From: CAIYHK01 sp964638795
Lineage (GTDB): Bacteria > Actinomycetota > Acidimicrobiia > Acidimicrobiales > Ilumatobacteraceae
DNA: 59,418 nt
Direction: 5' to 3'
Assembly (NCBI GenBank): GCA_964638795.1
Contig: CAZXAX010000002.1
Coordinates: forward strand, 1-59,418
A program made the position numbers and the translations under genes. Below are positions 49,681-57,660 of the stretch, in pieces (position 1 is the stretch's first letter; each line of letters starts with the position of its first letter). The notes beneath the pieces were generated by a model. It worked only from the letters and a program-made list of their open reading frames with translations, was not told the origin of the DNA and did no database searches.

Positions 49681-52600
49681 GTGGATGACGGCAATATTGC
49701 AGCCCCATCGGTCGTGCTGGCTATGGCCGTGCACGACCCTGGCGACCCGGCCTTGGGCTGGTTCGCCGAAGTGCTGAACTCAATTGCTGCCCAGGACTAC
49801 CCGTCTTTGCAGGCCCTGTTTCTTGTTTCAGATGGAGAATGGACTGCTTCTGTTACGGCCGCCATTGAGGCCACCCTGCCAACGGCAATAGTTCGCACCG
49901 TGGCTCCGGGGGCGAGTTTTGGCACCGTTGTGAATCAGGTGTTGAAAGTCGTTGAAGGGGACAACGGCTTCTTTCTGCTGATGCATGACGACGTAGTGCT
50001 TGAGCCGGGCGCCGTTCATGAGTTAGTGCTTGAGTTATATCGCTCCAACGCCGGTGTTGTTGGTCCAAAGATTGTTGACTGGGATGACCCATCGCTCTTG
50101 CAACACGTCGGCTTTGCAATGGATGCCACTGGTGAACTTGATCCCGTAATTGAAATTGGTGAGAGGGATCAGGAGCAACACGATGCCGTTGCCGACGTTT
50201 TTGTTCTTCCATCGGCTTGCTTGCTTGTGCGAGCCGATCTGTTCCGCGAACTCGGAGGCTACTCAAACGAGATTGAGTTCATTGGTGATGACGTTGATCT
50301 TTGTTGGCGTGCGCACCTGACCGGCGCGCGCGTAGTCGTCGTGCCGACTGCACGAGTGCGCCATCGCGAGAAACTCGGCGAGAGAGCAGAGAATCTTCGC
50401 CGTGATCGGCTTGAAGCCCGAAATCGCGTTGACACCGTTGCATCGCTCACGGGTCGCTTGCGTTTACCCGGAATCTTGCTGCGGATGTTCTTTGCCGCGC
50501 TCGTGGGATTGTCTATTGGTGTATTCACTGGACAATCTCGACGACCCAGATTGACACTTGGTGCATTATTCACTCTGCCGTTGCGTCTGCGCAGGGTCGT
50601 GCGCCGTCGTAAAGCTCTGAAAGTTCATAGGCGCGTTCCAGATCGTGAGATCAAACATCTGCAATTGCGTGGGTTCGCAAGATGGCGAGTGTTTATTCGT
50701 CATCGTGTTGCGATGGGGCATACAGATTTTTCAATCAGTGGTTTAGGTGACCTAGCAGGCGAAGTGCAGCAGCGTCGTCAAGCCGAAGTACGTGCGCAAC
50801 CACGCTCGGTTACGGTGATGTGGATTGCATTGGCAGCACTCCTGGTCTTGGGGTCGCGTGGCCTCATCGCAAATGGTGTGTCGGCCATCGGCCAGTTCCA
50901 ACCCTTCGGTGGCGGGCCAAGGTACCTATTGCGTGAACACATCAGTGGATGGTGGCCGTCGGGATTTGGCGCTACCGCATTTAGCCCCACAGCAATCCTG
51001 ATGATTGCTGTTTCTGGTGTGGTTGCCCTTGGGCGCATGGCGTTGCTGCACACAGCAACCGTTGTCGGTCTGTTGCTAATTGGACCAATTGGAATGTGGA
51101 ATCTTTCGCGCTCATTTGGTGAATACAAATCACGTGTAGCGGCCACGATCGTTTACACAGCAGTACCACTTCCGTATGCTGCGATTGCTTCGGGGCAGTG
51201 GAATGTGCTCACAGTGTGGGCGGCATTGCCAGTGATTGTTTATTACTCGCAGCAGGAACGCAATTCACGCAACACATTGAAAGTTGCAATCGTGATTGCC
51301 ACGCTTGCTGCATTCGTGCCAGTTGCTGCCGTGCTGTTGGCAGTTGGATTCATTCTGTGGGCAGCTGTAGGGAGTCTCGCCGGATCGTCTTCGGGGGAGT
51401 CCGCAAACTACCTGCGGTTTGCATCCATTGCGGTAGTGGCACCGCTGGTGCTGCTTGCGCCATGGAGCCTTCGTTATTTCTCGACCGATGCCTGGCCACT
51501 CGTAAACAACGGTGTATCAGGCGGCGCCGAAATGGGTGTGGCACAACTCGCTCGTTTCGGAATCGGGAAAAGTGTTTTTGGCAGTCTTTCTTGGGGCTTT
51601 TATCTGCCGCTACTGGCGGCTGTGCTCATTCCGACTGGCCGACGCTTCATCTGGTCAGCAAAAGCTGCTTGGTGGGTACTTGTATTTGGTGCAGTTGCAG
51701 TTGCGTCAGATGCAGGTGTGTTGAAGGGCTGGCTCCCAGATGCCGAGCTGATGTTGCCATTCGTTGCTTTTGGACTCGCGGTTGCGGCGGCAGTTTCGTT
51801 GAGTGTTGCAGCAGCTGATGTGCGACGGGCACGCCTTGGTTGGCGTCAGCCGATTGCAGCATTGGCCGTGATTGGGGTGATTGTTGGGTCAGTGCCATTG
51901 CTAGTTAATTCATTCAACGGTCGATGGAATCAGCGGTCGGTGTCGATCAACCAACTTCTCGCTCAGATTCCAGATAACTCACCGCAAGGTGACTCACGCG
52001 TTCTCTATTTGGGAGACCCACGAGTGATTCCTGCAGGGGCATCAGCTCTTGACTCCACTACAAGTGCTGGCGAAGTTGCCTATGCAGTGGCTGACGATCG
52101 AGCACTCGCAGTGCGCAACTATTGGGCGGCGCCCACATCACTGGCAACTACTGCAGTAGAACTCGCCGTTGAAAAATTGATGCAGGGCTCCACGCTGCGC
52201 GCTGGTCGCCTCTTAGCGCCTCTTGGCATTAGGTACATCGTCGTGCCGATTATTGATGGTGGGCGCAGCACTCGTACATCGCCGATTCCAGCTCCAGATG
52301 GGTTGCTCGAGAAGTTGTCGTCACAGTTGGATCTGCGCCGTCGCTATCAAGCATCTGACCTGGTGATTCTTGAAAATTCAGCGTGGCTCCCCGTCATGTC
52401 TCAGCTCGCAGAGCCAGCCCTGAGTGCGTCAAGTGATGCAGGTGACACTGCACTTGAAGGAACTGAGTTCGGTGATGCGCGTAATTCGGGTCGTCCACTC
52501 ATGCGTGGGTTCTCACAATTCTCACGCAGTCGTGATGAAGTCGATGCAGGTACCGTTCATTTGGCCATCACGCCTGATTCCAATTGGCGCCTACGGGTCA

Positions 52601-52854
52601 ATGGCGAAACCGTGCCTCCACGAATTGCGTTCGGGTCCACCTCAGCCTTCGAGGTGCAAGAGGCAGGTGACGCAACACTGCGTTATGAAACTCCAACGTG
52701 GCGACGCGGTCTTGAATTGGCGCAGATGATTCTTTGGGGCGCGTGCTTCCTGCACATTGCCAATCTTGGGCGCTTACGCCGACGCTCGCGTGATCGTGGA
52801 CAGATCCACGATGATTCCCTAGTTGTGCAATTCGCGTCGGGAGAAAGCAAATGA
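49681..52854 (+). CDS. GT2 glycosyltransferase fused to polytopic membrane domain
   Basis: A 1057-residue protein. Residues 1 to about 260 form a GT-A family 2 domain: VVLAMAVHDPGDPALGWFAE, FFLLMHDDVVLEPGAVHEL (DD metal motif), RADLFRELGGYSNEIEFIGD and DVDLCWRAHLTG. A basic stretch follows, then about ten or more membrane helices from residue 265 on, and an extracytoplasmic C-terminal beta-rich segment (DSNWRLRVNGETVPPRIAFG). Actinobacteria keep such proteins beside DUF5719 genes; they probably build cell-surface glycan. GTG start, with TAGCCT 15 nt upstream. Overlaps the DUF5719 gene by 4 nt. Confidence 0.9.
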   Translation: MDDGNIAAPSVVLAMAVHDPGDPALGWFAEVLNSIAAQDYPSLQALFLVSDGEWTASVTAAIEATLPTAIVRTVAPGASFGTVVNQVLKVVEGDNGFFLLMHDDVVLEPGAVHELVLELYRSNAGVVGPKIVDWDDPSLLQHVGFAMDATGELDPVIEIGERDQEQHDAVADVFVLPSACLLVRADLFRELGGYSNEIEFIGDDVDLCWRAHLTGARVVVVPTARVRHREKLGERAENLRRDRLEARNRVDTVASLTGRLRLPGILLRMFFAALVGLSIGVFTGQSRRPRLTLGALFTLPLRLRRVVRRRKALKVHRRVPDREIKHLQLRGFARWRVFIRHRVAMGHTDFSISGLGDLAGEVQQRRQAEVRAQPRSVTVMWIALAALLVLGSRGLIANGVSAIGQFQPFGGGPRYLLREHISGWWPSGFGATAFSPTAILMIAVSGVVALGRMALLHTATVVGLLLIGPIGMWNLSRSFGEYKSRVAATIVYTAVPLPYAAIASGQWNVLTVWAALPVIVYYSQQERNSRNTLKVAIVIATLAAFVPVAAVLLAVGFILWAAVGSLAGSSSGESANYLRFASIAVVAPLVLLAPWSLRYFSTDAWPLVNNGVSGGAEMGVAQLARFGIGKSVFGSLSWGFYLPLLAAVLIPTGRRFIWSAKAAWWVLVFGAVAVASDAGVLKGWLPDAELMLPFVAFGLAVAAAVSLSVAAADVRRARLGWRQPIAALAVIGVIVGSVPLLVNSFNGRWNQRSVSINQLLAQIPDNSPQGDSRVLYLGDPRVIPAGASALDSTTSAGEVAYAVADDRALAVRNYWAAPTSLATTAVELAVEKLMQGSTLRAGRLLAPLGIRYIVVPIIDGGRSTRTSPIPAPDGLLEKLSSQLDLRRRYQASDLVILENSAWLPVMSQLAEPALSASSDAGDTALEGTEFGDARNSGRPLMRGFSQFSRSRDEVDAGTVHLAITPDSNWRLRVNGETVPPRIAFGSTSAFEVQEAGDATLRYETPTWRRGLELAQMILWGACFLHIANLGRLRRRSRDRGQIHDDSLVVQFASGESK

Positions 52855-54248
52855 GCTTTCGTTTGCGCGCATTTGCGGTGGTTCCACTGGTGGTTGGCTT
52901 GGCGGGCTTCGTATATGCCGTTTCTGAGGAATCCGACTCTGGCTCGATGGAGCAAGAAGCAAGTAGTGGGGCTGTCGTGGTGGGAAACACTCGTTTTTGC
53001 CCTGGGATCCCCGCTGGCGATCTCGCTGATGGCGGGTATTTAACAATTGCCAACACTGCAGACATCGCATCTGAAGCACGTATCACTTGGCTTGGGCCAT
53101 CCGGTCGTCAAACGAAAACTGTCATCGTTGAGCCGCATACCTCAACTGACGTAATTGCCGAGAAGGTCGATCGTGTGGCGTCTGCCATCGTCGAATTAGA
53201 TGTACCTGGCGCAATTGTCGAGCAGCATTCTGAATCAGAAGCTGGAAACATCCGCACGCTTTGTACTGACCGCACTGCAACTAGTTGGTATTTCGCCGAT
53301 GGCTTTACGGCTTCGGACAGCAACGAGTTGTTGGTATTGACCAATCCATACGCAGACGCGGCAATCATTGATCTTTCCTACTCAACTGTGGGTGGGCGCC
53401 AACGACCAAATGAATATCAGGGTTTTGTAATACCGCCAAAGTCAGTTCGGCTGTTGGACGTTGCCAGTATCGGTGCACGCAATGAGCAAGTTGTTTCATT
53501 TGCGATCGAAGCTTCAACCGGCAGGATCATCGCTGGCAGAGTCCAGCGGTATCGCGGATCAGGCCGTCAAGGCTTGACCGTTTCACTGGGCGCGACTCAA
53601 ACGTCGGGCGACTGGTGGTTCGCATTCGGTGACACCTCTGCAAATACAGCAGAACAACTCGTGGTCTACAACCCAGGAGAGAAGCCGGTTTCAGTAGAAG
53701 TAGCGGTTACTGGATATAAACCAAAGTCGGCGATCGTTCAGCCATTCACAGTCGAGGTCAATGCGGGTCGCTCTGCTGTGATTGACATGAACGGCGTGTT
53801 GGGACTGCCACCTGGTAATCACGGGATATCTGTAGTGACTCTTGGTACTGGAGAAATTGTTGTCGAACGCGTCATCAATGTGATTACCGCAAGTGGTCAG
53901 ATAGCAACCACGGTTTCCTCGTCGATGCCGCAGGCTGCGTTGTCACAGCAGTGGGATATTGCCGAAGTTCAGCCTGGCGAGCGAATTGCCATAGTTAACG
54001 TGACAGGAACACGTACACAATTCGCTGTTACAAGCTTTGGGCCCGCAGGTGAAGTAGCAATTACGGGACTCGAATCCATAGACCTAGCTCCTGGTGCATG
54101 TGTAGTGGTCACTATCCCTGATCCGGCACCGACTGGACCAGTGAGAGTGTCAGCAGGAGCGAGTGTGATTGTTGAGTACATCTCATCACGGGGTGCGGGG
54201 CGAATCGGATACTCAGCAGCACTTGCACAAACGGTTGGTGGCGAGTGA
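52851..54248 (+). CDS. DUF5719 family exported protein
   Basis: A 465-residue protein with an N-terminal membrane or signal segment (SFRLRAFAVVPLVVGLAGFV), then beta-rich repeats with recurring RTLCTDRTATSWYFADGF, LLVLTNPYADAAIIDLSY and WWFAFGDTSANTAEQLVVYN modules, typical of DUF5719. Function unknown; it is conserved next to GT2-membrane fusions in actinobacteria, suggesting a role with surface glycans. ATG overlaps the upstream stop (ATGA), and its stop overlaps the thioredoxin-like start by 4 nt. Confidence 0.85.
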   Translation: MSFRLRAFAVVPLVVGLAGFVYAVSEESDSGSMEQEASSGAVVVGNTRFCPGIPAGDLADGGYLTIANTADIASEARITWLGPSGRQTKTVIVEPHTSTDVIAEKVDRVASAIVELDVPGAIVEQHSESEAGNIRTLCTDRTATSWYFADGFTASDSNELLVLTNPYADAAIIDLSYSTVGGRQRPNEYQGFVIPPKSVRLLDVASIGARNEQVVSFAIEASTGRIIAGRVQRYRGSGRQGLTVSLGATQTSGDWWFAFGDTSANTAEQLVVYNPGEKPVSVEVAVTGYKPKSAIVQPFTVEVNAGRSAVIDMNGVLGLPPGNHGISVVTLGTGEIVVERVINVITASGQIATTVSSSMPQAALSQQWDIAEVQPGERIAIVNVTGTRTQFAVTSFGPAGEVAITGLESIDLAPGACVVVTIPDPAPTGPVRVSAGASVIVEYISSRGAGRIGYSAALAQTVGGE

Positions 54249-54700
54249 GTGCTGCGTTGCAGATCTTCATTGCAGTAGCTGTAGTTATTGCCGCATTAGC
54301 TACGGCATCGATTCGCAATCGGCGCCGAGTTGCTGCGCCACCTACACAACCTCGGGGCTTGTTGCCGACGCAGATTGACCGGGCCGATTTTCCACATGTT
54401 GAAGCACCGTGGTGCGTCATCGTCTTTTCTTCAGCGTCGTGTCAAACGTGTGCACAGGTGGTGCAAAAAGCAGAAGTTCTGGCGTGTGATGAGGTCGCTG
54501 TGGTCAATGTCGAGTTCACGGCTAATCGCGATCTGCATCAGCGCTACTCAATAGATGCGGTCCCTGGCGTGATCATCGCCGACAAAAACGGCGTGGTCCG
54601 TGCGGCTTTTAGTGGTCCTGTTACGGCTACGGATTTGTGGGCTGCAGTGGCTGAATGCCGCAACCCCGGTAGTTCACCTGAGCCCGAGCTCGGTCGCTGA
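54245..54700 (+). CDS. Membrane-anchored thioredoxin-like protein
   Basis: A 151-residue protein. One N-terminal helix (about residues 4-22) is followed by RNRRR and a Pro-rich linker, then a thioredoxin fold with VIVFSSASCQTCAQVVQKAE (CQTC active site, where thioredoxin has WCGPC) and the cis-Pro loop IDAVPGVIIADKNG. The basic residues after the helix would by the positive-inside rule place the thioredoxin domain in the cytoplasm. Last gene of the GT2-DUF5719 operon; it overlaps the convergent ftsH 3' end by 27 nt. Confidence 0.85.
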   Translation: MSAALQIFIAVAVVIAALATASIRNRRRVAAPPTQPRGLLPTQIDRADFPHVEAPWCVIVFSSASCQTCAQVVQKAEVLACDEVAVVNVEFTANRDLHQRYSIDAVPGVIIADKNGVVRAAFSGPVTATDLWAAVAECRNPGSSPEPELGR

Positions 54701-56623
54701 TTCGCTGACGCCGGTTTCGCCGAGACCTTGTTGTACCAAGGTGTCGACTTTCAGTCCGTCGATGGTTTCTTCTTCGAGAAGAGCTTGCGCAACGAGGTCC
54801 AGACCCTTGCGATGCTTTTGCAAAAGCAGACGAGCACGATCTTCTTGTTCACGCAGGATGCGAGAAACCTCTTGATCAATCTTTTGTGCGGTCTCGTCTG
54901 AGTATTCACGGCCGCTAGTCATCAAATCTTCGCCCAAGAAAACCTGTTGCTGACCGTGCCAAGCCATCGGACCAACCGCTTCGCTCATTCCCCATTCACG
55001 GACCATACGACGCGCAATCGCAGTGGCCTGCTCTAAATCATTGGCAGCGCCACTGTTCAAGTGACCAAAAACGATCATCTCAGCCACGCGTCCACCCATT
55101 GCTTTGCAAATCACATCCTCGAAGAACTCCTTTGAGTATGTGTGGCGTTCTTCAGGCAGGGTCCATGTGACACCGAGGGCCATACCGCGGGGAAGAATGG
55201 TCACCTTGTGAAGGGGGTCGCTGTTAGGTAGCACCGCTGCGAGCACGGCGTGTCCACCTTCGTGGTAGGCGGTGGCACGCTTTTCCTCGGCACTCAACAC
55301 CAGACTCTCTCGCCGTGCTCCCATGACGACGCGGTCTCGAGCGTTCTCAAAGTCAATGCGCTCTATCTCTTTGCTGCCGCGGCGAACTGCGAATAGTGCA
55401 GCTTCGTTGACAAGGTTTGCGAGGTCTGCGCCGGACATTCCGGGTGTTGCCTTAGCCATGATCTCAAGATCAACATCGCTTCCCATGCGCTTGTCGCGCG
55501 AGTGCACCTTGATGATCGCTAACCGCTCTTCGTACTCGGGTAGAGGTACGACGATTTGGCGATCAAATCGGCCAGGGCGCAAAAGTGCAGGATCGAGAAT
55601 GTCGGGACGGTTTGTGGCCGCCATAATCACGATTCCATCAGTGGTTTCGAATCCGTCCATCTCGGCAAGCATCTGGTTCAGGGTTTGCTCGCGTTCGTCG
55701 TGACCTCCACCAAGTCCCGCTCCACGCTTGCGGCCAATTGAGTCAATTTCGTCGATGAAGATGATTGCTTTTCCGAGTTTGCGTGCTTGTTGGAATAGGT
55801 CACGCACGCGGCTTGCACCAACGCCTACGAACATTTCCATGAAGTCCGAACCGGTAACAGAAAGAAAGCCAACTCCTGCTTCGCCCGCCACAGCACGCGC
55901 AAAGAGGGTTTTGCCGGTGCCAGGTGGGCCCACCAGCAGAATTCCTTTGGGTACTCGAGCGCCAATTTCTTTAAAGCGTTCAGGCATGCGCAAGAAATCG
56001 ACCACTTCGCGGATTTCCTGTTTCACGCCTTCGTAACCAGCCACATCTGCGAACGTGGTTGACGGTTTGTCGGCTTGATAAGCCTTCGCGCGTGAACGAC
56101 CGATGGACATGATGCTGCCGGCTTGTCCCATTGCGCGCCGTTGCATGAACATGAAAAAGCCAACGATCAAAAAGAATGGGAGCAACAGCGGGATGAGGCT
56201 CGTGAACCAGTTCGGCTGTGGTGTTGAGTAGTTGTAGTCAACGCCTTTTTGCTTCAGCAGTTCTTCGTCAGCATCACTTAGGCCGTCAACGTTGCCCGTG
56301 GTGCTGAACTTCGTGCCATCTTTGAACTCTCCGCTGATTTTGTTTGAAGTGTTATTGATGGTGATCTCGCGCACCTTGTCGGAGCGAACCTGGGACAAGA
56401 ATTCGGTGTAGGTGATCTTGGTGGCATTTTCAGCCGGCCAAATTTGGGGTCCAACGAGCGCAAGAGCCAAGAGTCCGACCGCTAGCCAAACGACCCACTT
56501 GGGCATCGGCTTCTTGTTGGGGTCAGCTGGGTCTTGGCGTCCACGACGAAAATCGGGTCGACGACGACCGTTGTTCATCGGGTTTTGCCTGGGGGGCGGC
56601 GGGGGAGGCGGCAATTCGCTCAT
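54674..56623 (-). CDS. ftsH: ATP-dependent zinc metalloprotease FtsH
   Basis: A 649-residue membrane AAA+ protease for quality control of membrane proteins. Two N-terminal helices (about 43-62 and 144-163) flank a periplasmic domain. Walker A is GILLVGPPGTGKTLFARAVA near residue 228, Walker B is KAIIFIDEID, the SRH is ATNRPDILDPALLRPGRFDR, and the protease site is AYHEGGHAVLA (HExxH, with Gly for the usual Ala). A Pro-rich N terminus precedes the first helix. TAGCAT sits at offset 13 before the ATG. Confidence 0.97.
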   Translation of the reverse strand: MSELPPPPPPPRQNPMNNGRRRPDFRRGRQDPADPNKKPMPKWVVWLAVGLLALALVGPQIWPAENATKITYTEFLSQVRSDKVREITINNTSNKISGEFKDGTKFSTTGNVDGLSDADEELLKQKGVDYNYSTPQPNWFTSLIPLLLPFFLIVGFFMFMQRRAMGQAGSIMSIGRSRAKAYQADKPSTTFADVAGYEGVKQEIREVVDFLRMPERFKEIGARVPKGILLVGPPGTGKTLFARAVAGEAGVGFLSVTGSDFMEMFVGVGASRVRDLFQQARKLGKAIIFIDEIDSIGRKRGAGLGGGHDEREQTLNQMLAEMDGFETTDGIVIMAATNRPDILDPALLRPGRFDRQIVVPLPEYEERLAIIKVHSRDKRMGSDVDLEIMAKATPGMSGADLANLVNEAALFAVRRGSKEIERIDFENARDRVVMGARRESLVLSAEEKRATAYHEGGHAVLAAVLPNSDPLHKVTILPRGMALGVTWTLPEERHTYSKEFFEDVICKAMGGRVAEMIVFGHLNSGAANDLEQATAIARRMVREWGMSEAVGPMAWHGQQQVFLGEDLMTSGREYSDETAQKIDQEVSRILREQEDRARLLLQKHRKGLDLVAQALLEEETIDGLKVDTLVQQGLGETGVSESATELGLR

Positions 56624-56630
56624 GGCCCTA

Positions 56631-56636
56631 ATGCTA
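56631..56636 (-). promoter_or_regulatory. Putative -10 hexamer TAGCAT for ftsH
   Basis: On the minus strand TAGCAT starts 13 nt before ATG 56623. Leaderless geometry. Confidence 0.45.
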
Positions 56637-56673
56637 GGTGTATGAAATCCGCATTAGACAATGCCGGAATAAG

Positions 56674-56679
56674 TACCGT
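56674..56679 (+). promoter_or_regulatory. Putative -10 hexamer TACCGT for DUF3499 gene
   Basis: TACCGT ends 6 nt before ATG 56686 (offset 12). Same hexamer and spacing as argG. Confidence 0.5.
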
Positions 56680-56685
56680 TTTCAT

Positions 56686-56916
56686 ATGGCTCGTCACTGC
56701 TCGCGTACTGGTTGCACCGAGAGCGCAACCGTCACATTGACCTTTCAGTACGCATCTTCGCTGGTGTGGCTGGACCAATTGTCGGGCTCACGTGAGCCTC
56801 ATGCCTATGACCTGTGTGACCGTCACGCGAGTCGAATCACGCCCCCTACAGGCTGGCGTCTCGAGGATCGGCGTCGTCCGCTCACGGCTCTGACATATGG
56901 CCGACTCGCGGGCTGA
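56686..56916 (+). CDS. DUF3499 family protein
   Basis: A 76-residue actinobacterial-specific small protein. It has the family pattern MARHCSRTGCTESATVTLTF near the start (two Cys), then EPHAYDLCDRHASRITPPTG with Cys and His, a likely zinc site. Function unknown. I placed the start at ATG 56686, where the family begins; an earlier ATG at 56638 would add 16 foreign residues. Overlaps the CPBP gene by 20 nt. Confidence 0.9.
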   Translation: MARHCSRTGCTESATVTLTFQYASSLVWLDQLSGSREPHAYDLCDRHASRITPPTGWRLEDRRRPLTALTYGRLAG

Positions 56917-57631
56917 GCCCGTGAATACGCGTGGCGGCATCGCCCTTCCGACACGTATTGTCGTATTCACCTGGATTGCGTCGTATTTTGCCGCTGCAAT
57001 CATTTCCGTTGTTTTATTGGGCCTTGTTGGATATGGCGACGTTGAAATCGCTGACCAACCGTTTTGGTCAATTGCGCTGACATCCCTCGCGTTATGGCTA
57101 CCGATGTTGGTTGCACTGAGTTTGATCTCAAACCGATACGGGAGCCGTCAGTTAGTGCGGGACTTTGCATTGAGTTTTTCTCGTTGCGATCTTGTCGGGC
57201 TTCCAATTGGAGCGGCGTGTCAGTTGTTGCTCGTACCGCTAGTGACTTGGCCGTTTACAAAAATATGGCCTGATTCGTTTTCAACTGAGAAGGTCGAACA
57301 GCGCGCCAGAGACCTCTATGACACTGCAAGTGGCGGCTGGATAATTGTCCTGATTCTGGTCGTTGCTCTCGGCGCCCCGCTTGTTGAAGAACTCATGTAT
57401 CGAGGATTTATCCAGCGCTCGATTACTGCTCAGATTGGCCAGATTCAAGCTCTTATTGCCACGGCCATCTGGTTTGCCGCTGTCCATTTGCAGATTGTCG
57501 AGTTTCCAGGCTTGTTCTGTTTTGCTTTGGTGCTCGGCTATTTGACTCTCAAGACGGGCCGAATTGGCGCATCTGTGTATGCGCACGTTGCCTTTAATGC
57601 AACGGGGTTGCTCTTGATTGCGACCACCTGA
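56897..57631 (+). CDS. CPBP-family intramembrane metalloprotease
   Basis: A 244-residue membrane protein with about six to seven helices. The CAAX-protease/bacteriocin-processing (CPBP, Abi) motif 1 is GAPLVEELMYRGFIQRSI (Glu-Glu and Arg), with the later His motifs in IWFAAVHLQI and VYAHVAFNATGL. Substrate unknown. ATG 56897 overlaps DUF3499 by 20 nt; GTG 56921 is an alternative start just before the first helix. Followed 29 bp later by the partial GT-C-like gene. Confidence 0.88.
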   Translation: MADSRAEPVNTRGGIALPTRIVVFTWIASYFAAAIISVVLLGLVGYGDVEIADQPFWSIALTSLALWLPMLVALSLISNRYGSRQLVRDFALSFSRCDLVGLPIGAACQLLLVPLVTWPFTKIWPDSFSTEKVEQRARDLYDTASGGWIIVLILVVALGAPLVEELMYRGFIQRSITAQIGQIQALIATAIWFAAVHLQIVEFPGLFCFALVLGYLTLKTGRIGASVYAHVAFNATGLLLIATT

Positions 57632-57660
57632 GCCCCGCTGACTGCGAGAATAGAAGTCGT

